From contig DFBW01000126.1 in assembly GCA_002366775.1 (NCBI GenBank), positions 10,082 through 19,496 on the forward strand: a DNA stretch of 9,415 nucleotides, written 5' to 3'. A program made the translations under genes and the position numbers. Positions 6,464 to 9,415 of the stretch are shown here, piece after piece; the stretch's first letter is position 1; every line of letters begins with the position of its first letter. The notes below the pieces were generated by a model. It had not been told where the DNA came from. It searched no databases and saw only the letters and a list, made by a program, of their open reading frames with translations. The stretch comes from Roseovarius sp. UBA3070 (GTDB lineage Bacteria > Pseudomonadota > Alphaproteobacteria > Rhodobacterales > Rhodobacteraceae).

Positions 6464-6486
6464 ACGTTTTCCATATGGAAAACGTC
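6463..6486. terminator. Perfect 24-base palindrome, candidate terminator, hairpin 1
   Basis: GACGTTTTCCAT (6463-6474) is followed at once by its exact reverse complement, ATGGAAAACGTC. It begins inside the UbiH-type stop codon and sits in the 51-base gap between two convergent genes. As RNA it would fold to a stem of about ten pairs with an ATAT loop. There is no T-tract after it on the plus strand, so it is not a textbook intrinsic terminator. It may be a Rho-assisted, bidirectional or 3'-end-protecting hairpin. Confidence 0.6.
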
Positions 6487-6488
6487 CC

Positions 6489-6506
6489 GGAAAACACATG
6501 TTTTCC
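6489..6506. terminator. Second hairpin using the same module, candidate terminator
   Basis: GGAAAACA (6489-6496), CA, TGTTTTCC (6499-6506): 8-base arms around a 2-base centre, most likely a 7-pair stem with a 4-base loop. It reuses GGAAAAC/GTTTTCC from the neighbouring palindrome in opposite order. It ends eight bases before the aminotransferase stop on the other strand, so it is well placed to end that transcript. Confidence 0.5.
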
Positions 6507-6514
6507 TGCCGCCC

Positions 6515-7642
6515 TCAGAGAACCTCGTCTATCACCGCGTGCAACCGCGCCATCGTGCCGGGCACATCATACAGCTTATCAAGGCCAAACAGCCCTAACC
6601 GGAAGGTCATAAAGCCCTCGGGTTCTTCACAGGCCAGTGGCACTCCGGCTGCAATTTGCATGCCAAGTGCTGCAAACTTCTTGCCGTTTTGCACATCCGC
6701 ATCGGTGGTATAGCTTACCACAACACCCGGCGCGCCAAAGCCATCTGCAGCGACCGAGGGGATACCTTTGGCGGCCAGCATATCGCGCACTGAATTGCCC
6801 AGCTCCCATTGCGCATCACGCAGTTTTTCAAAGCCATAGTCACGGGTTTCCAGCATTGTATCACGAAAAGCGCGCAGGGCATCTGTGGGCATGGTGGCAT
6901 GATAGGCATGCCCCCCATTTTCATAGGCCTGCATGATTGAATGCCATTTTTTCAGATCCAGAGCAAAGCTATCGGATGTGGTGGATTGCATCCGCTCAAC
7001 CGCGCGGGAGGACATCATCACAAGCCCGGCTGAAGGAGAAGCGGACCAGCCCTTTTGGGGGGCTGATATCAGCACATCAACACCGGTGGCTTTCATATCC
7101 ACCCAAGCACACCCCGATGCGATACAATCGAGCACCATCAGCGCACCGACGTCGTGGGCGGCAGCAGCCATGGCAGTCACATAATCATCGGGCAGAATGA
7201 TCCCAGCCGAGGTTTCCACATGCGGAGCAAAGACCACATCGGGTTTGGCCGCGCGGATTTTGGCGGTGACTTCTTCGATCGGGGCAGGGGCGAAAGGGGC
7301 TTGCACGCCATTTCCGGTTTGACGCGCCATACACACGGTGGTGTCAGAGGTGAATTGGCCTGCATCAAATATCTGGGTCCAGCGGTAGGAAAACCAGCCA
7401 TTGCGCACAATCAGGGCATGGGCATCGCGGCCAAACTGGCGTGCCACGGCCTCCATCCCATATGAGCCGCCGCCGGGCACCAGGGCCACAGCATCTGCAT
7501 TGTATACATCTTTAAGCATACCTGAGATGTCGTTCATCACCTGTTGAAATGACGCGCTCATGTGGTTCAGTGAACGGTCGGTGAAAACGACCGAGAATTC
7601 TTCCAGGCCGTCGGGGTCAATATGATCAAGAAGGGCGGGCAT
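6515..7642 (-). CDS. Class V PLP-dependent aminotransferase
   Basis: A 375-residue fold-type I aminotransferase of the serine/alanine-glyoxylate aminotransferase branch. The phosphate-cup region is ALVPGGGSYGMEAVARQFG (53-71). HVETSAGI (141-148) and VLDCIASG (Asp172, pairing with the pyridine nitrogen) precede the PLP lysine, Lys197, in LISAPQKGWSASPSAGLVMMS. The C-terminal domain ends with GFMTFRLGLFGL, carrying the conserved substrate-carboxylate Arg region. Amino donor and acceptor are not readable; glyoxylate or pyruvate as acceptor is only a family expectation. The N-terminus lacks the PGPT/PGPV motif many relatives start with. ATG at 7642 has AGGAGA (minus strand, 7650-7655) seven bases upstream. 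It converges on the UbiH-type gene and is divergent from the Hint gene. Confidence 0.92.
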   Translation of the reverse strand: MPALLDHIDPDGLEEFSVVFTDRSLNHMSASFQQVMNDISGMLKDVYNADAVALVPGGGSYGMEAVARQFGRDAHALIVRNGWFSYRWTQIFDAGQFTSDTTVCMARQTGNGVQAPFAPAPIEEVTAKIRAAKPDVVFAPHVETSAGIILPDDYVTAMAAAAHDVGALMVLDCIASGCAWVDMKATGVDVLISAPQKGWSASPSAGLVMMSSRAVERMQSTTSDSFALDLKKWHSIMQAYENGGHAYHATMPTDALRAFRDTMLETRDYGFEKLRDAQWELGNSVRDMLAAKGIPSVAADGFGAPGVVVSYTTDADVQNGKKFAALGMQIAAGVPLACEEPEGFMTFRLGLFGLDKLYDVPGTMARLHAVIDEVL

Positions 7643-7768
7643 GCTAATGTCTCCTGTTTTGGTGATGAACTGCTAGCGCGGGCAAAGAGCGAACGCAAAG
7701 CCTACTTCGGTAAATCGGGCGCGCGGCCCAACTTTCGCCACATTTCTGACCTAATTTGTTAACGTAAA

Positions 7769-7785
7769 TCGATAAAAATAATCGA
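7769..7785. promoter_or_regulatory. AT-rich segment with inverted repeat between divergent genes
   Basis: The 188-base gap between the aminotransferase and Hint genes holds a markedly AT-rich core (about 7740-7800). Within it, TCGAT (7769-7773) and ATCGA (7781-7785) form an inverted repeat around AAAAATA. GTTAAC lies just upstream (7758-7763). The core probably contains Hint-gene promoter elements (for example AATAAT at 7777-7782), but I cannot assign a convincing -35/-10 pair on either strand. Confidence 0.3.
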
Positions 7786-7830
7786 GAATTGGGCATAAGA
7801 CCCGGTACATGAGGCAGTGGGCGAGCGGAA

Positions 7831-8934
7831 ATGGCGGATACAACGCTACTTTTAAATGGATTCAGCGTTATTGGGGATCCGCAGACAAACTCGAACGCCA
7901 GCGGTAGCGGCCAATTCATGATTCATGATGGCACAGCCGTCTTTGAAGCTGATGATATCATCGTTTTTGAAGTCATTGACGCCACTGTAGATGGTGTTTT
8001 GACGGATGATTCTGTGATCACGCGGATCATTGTCTATGACAATGCCTCAGATTATTACAATGACATTCCAAAATACACTTATGACGCCCCGCCGAATGGT
8101 GGCGGGGATATCGATGAGGGTCGCGATTCTATGGGTGACCGTTATCTTGAATTTGATGCCTCTTCCCTAACTTCGTCGGACCCGGGTGCGCCGGTACTTG
8201 GTGATTTGGCCATGGTCGCCGGGGTGGATATCCTGTCGCAACTAGAAGAAAATACCGGACCGTTTGAAGTGTCCACAAATGAAGATATTGATTTGAATGG
8301 GGACGGGATCATCTCACCTGACGAAGTGGGAGATGGGGTTTTCGGTAGCAATTTGAGCTCTTTAACGGTGCTTTGTTTTGCCAGAGGCACTCTGATTGAA
8401 ACCCCAGCCGGGCCGCAAGCGATCGAAACTTTGTCAGAAGGTGATCTGGTCAACACGTTGGATGAGGGCGCACAACCGATCCGTTGGATCGGGTCGATGT
8501 GTCTGCCGGGGCACATTGCTGATAATGCACCTGTGCGGGTGAAACGTGGTGCGTTGGGGAATGTGCGAGATCTGTGGTTGTCACAAAATCACCGGGTTCT
8601 ATTGCGCGGAGCAAAAGCCGAGTTGCTATTTGGCGAAGCCGAAGTTTTGGTCGCCGTCAAACATCTTTGCAATGACGATACGATCCGTGTCGCGCCCTGT
8701 AATGAAGTGGAATATTGGCATTTCCTGTTTGATGCGCATCAGATCGTTTTTGCAGAATGCATGCCGGCAGAAAGCCTTTATCCGGGTAAGCAATCGTTGA
8801 AATCCGTGACGCCCATCGAGCGGGATGAGATCATCAGTGTTTTCCCAGAGCTTGAGGACCAGGAATGCGAGTATGAAATCTCTCGGTACACATTGAAAAA
8901 ATACGAATCTGACGCGCTGCGCCAAAGCGCTTAA
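7831..8934 (+). CDS. Hint-domain (Hedgehog/intein) protein with EF-hand loop
   Basis: A 367-residue acidic protein. Residues 1-150 form a domain I do not recognise, rich in Asp, Gly and Ser. It ends in a textbook EF-hand loop, DLNGDGIISPDE (154-165), which should bind calcium. The C-terminal half is a bacterial Hint domain. It starts at Cys182 (LTVLCFARGTLIETPAGPQA), the residue that performs the N-S acyl shift in Hedgehog and inteins. It continues with EGDLVNTLDEGAQPIRWIGS, the His block LSQNHRVLL (His254), and YWHFLFDAHQIVFAECMPAE followed by SLYPG. There is no signal peptide, membrane helix or RTX nonapeptide array. Such proteins are frequent in Rhodobacteraceae, often as secreted calcium-binding proteins. 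Autocleavage before Cys182 is inferred. The ribosome site is weak (AGCGGAA directly before the ATG), so the start is less certain. The stop overlaps that of the Lrp-family gene. Confidence 0.88.
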   Translation: MADTTLLLNGFSVIGDPQTNSNASGSGQFMIHDGTAVFEADDIIVFEVIDATVDGVLTDDSVITRIIVYDNASDYYNDIPKYTYDAPPNGGGDIDEGRDSMGDRYLEFDASSLTSSDPGAPVLGDLAMVAGVDILSQLEENTGPFEVSTNEDIDLNGDGIISPDEVGDGVFGSNLSSLTVLCFARGTLIETPAGPQAIETLSEGDLVNTLDEGAQPIRWIGSMCLPGHIADNAPVRVKRGALGNVRDLWLSQNHRVLLRGAKAELLFGEAEVLVAVKHLCNDDTIRVAPCNEVEYWHFLFDAHQIVFAECMPAESLYPGKQSLKSVTPIERDEIISVFPELEDQECEYEISRYTLKKYESDALRQSA

Positions 8935-9389
8935 CCAATTGGGCCGGGGCGGCGCTCTTCGCTGAGCAGCACATTCGCCTCTACATCGCCGACACCGGGC
9001 AGCATCATGACCCGGCGGCGCAATACGCGTTCAAAATCGGCAATATCGCGCGCCACCACACGCAGGCGGTAATCATAAAGCCCAAGGATGTGTTCCACGG
9101 TCTGTACTTCGGGGATGGCACAGACGGCCCGTTCAAAATCGTCAAGGCTGACGCGGCCCTTGGTGGCCAGTTTAACCCCCAGAAAGACCGTGACACCAAA
9201 GCCCAACTGTTCGTGATCCAGATCGAGCCGCTGGCCCTGGATCACGCCACTGTCTTGCAATCGTTTGATGCGTCGCCATGTGGCGGGTTGCGATAGGCCC
9301 AGGCTGCGACCGATGGCGCTGGCGGGTTGGGTTGCATCCTCGCTCAGTGCGCGCAGGATCAGCCGGTCGGTTGCATCCAGATCAATCAA
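8931..9389 (-). CDS. Lrp/AsnC-family transcriptional regulator
   Basis: A 152-residue regulator of typical family length. Residues 1-60 hold the helix-turn-helix (LDATDRLILRALSEDATQPA, then AIGRSLGLSQPATWRRIKRL). Residues about 65-150 are the RAM/AsnC effector and oligomerisation domain (VFLGVKLATKGRV, VQTVEHILGLYDYRLRVVAR, MMLPGVGDVEANVLLSE). It should bind DNA as a dimer or octamer and respond to an amino acid, which cannot be identified. The start is TTG at 9389: an in-frame stop lies six codons upstream, no in-frame ATG precedes the first helix, and GAAGG lies nine bases before it. Its promoter lies outside the window. The stop (8931-8933) overlaps the Hint gene stop on the other strand. 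The aminotransferase is a possible nearby target, but they are not divergent and this is speculation. Confidence 0.94.
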   Translation of the reverse strand: MIDLDATDRLILRALSEDATQPASAIGRSLGLSQPATWRRIKRLQDSGVIQGQRLDLDHEQLGFGVTVFLGVKLATKGRVSLDDFERAVCAIPEVQTVEHILGLYDYRLRVVARDIADFERVLRRRVMMLPGVGDVEANVLLSEERRPGPIG

Positions 9390-9398
9390 AGCGGCAAG

Positions 9399-9403
9399 CC
9401 TTC
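9399..9403 (-). promoter_or_regulatory. Ribosome binding site supporting a TTG start
   Basis: GAAGG on the minus strand, nine bases before TTG (9389). Together with the in-frame stop just upstream (9405-9407) it fixes the Lrp-family start at a TTG codon. Confidence 0.6.
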
Positions 9404-9415
9404 GTCAGATTTGAT

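Noticed and set aside
7758..7763. GTTAAC near the Hint gene as a CtrA box
   Set aside because: There is no second TTAA half-site at the required seven-base spacing on either side.
7831..8934. Intein within a host protein
   Set aside because: The domain has the bacterial Hint signature and tail, but there is no recognisable C-extein or terminal His-Asn plus Cys/Ser/Thr splice junction, so protein splicing is unlikely.
1..9415. Mobile element, defence island or CRISPR array
   Set aside because: No transposase, integrase, tRNA, direct-repeat array or spaced repeats seen; gene content is housekeeping and regulatory.

Overview
The window reads as ordinary chromosomal DNA of an alphaproteobacterium, most likely a marine member of the Rhodobacteraceae (Roseobacter group). 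This rests on protein flavour (a GatB/YqeY protein divergent from carA, an UbiH-type hydroxylase with a VAEAAH motif, a Hedgehog/intein 'Hint' protein with a YWHFLFDAHQ-type tail), on TAGGGT-like -10 elements, and on a CtrA-type TTAA-N7-TTAA box. Genus or species cannot be told from what is visible. I see no rRNA, tRNA, CRISPR array, transposase or integrase.

Layout. Left edge: a GatB/YqeY-domain gene (minus strand, cut by the window edge) is divergent from carA, the small subunit of carbamoyl-phosphate synthase. Next is a membrane family 2 glycosyltransferase with an MshEN-like N-terminal domain, preceded by two tandem CtrA-like boxes. It converges, with overlapping 3' ends, on a GntR/FCD regulator. 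That regulator is divergent from a HAD-type pyrimidine 5'-nucleotidase-like gene; their shared intergenic region holds back-to-back promoters and an imperfect palindrome. An UbiH/COQ6-family FAD monooxygenase follows in the same direction. It converges on a class V aminotransferase (minus) across a 51-base gap filled by two palindromes built from the same GGAAAAC/GTTTTCC module. On the right, a Hint-domain protein with an EF-hand loop is divergent from the aminotransferase. It meets an Lrp/AsnC regulator tail-to-tail, with both stop codons inside one TTAA.

The genes do not form one pathway. They are short housekeeping or regulatory units in alternating orientation: nucleotide metabolism (carA, the HAD protein), quinone hydroxylation, amino-acid metabolism, a probable surface polysaccharide synthase, and a Hint-family protein. 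The points most worth a second look are the CtrA-boxed glycosyltransferase with a possible cyclic-di-GMP-sensing N-terminus, the paired palindromes at 6463-6506, the GntR/HAD intergenic palindrome with a possibly leaderless HAD mRNA, and the compact EF-hand plus Hint protein. I found no convincing evidence of a wholly new multi-gene system.
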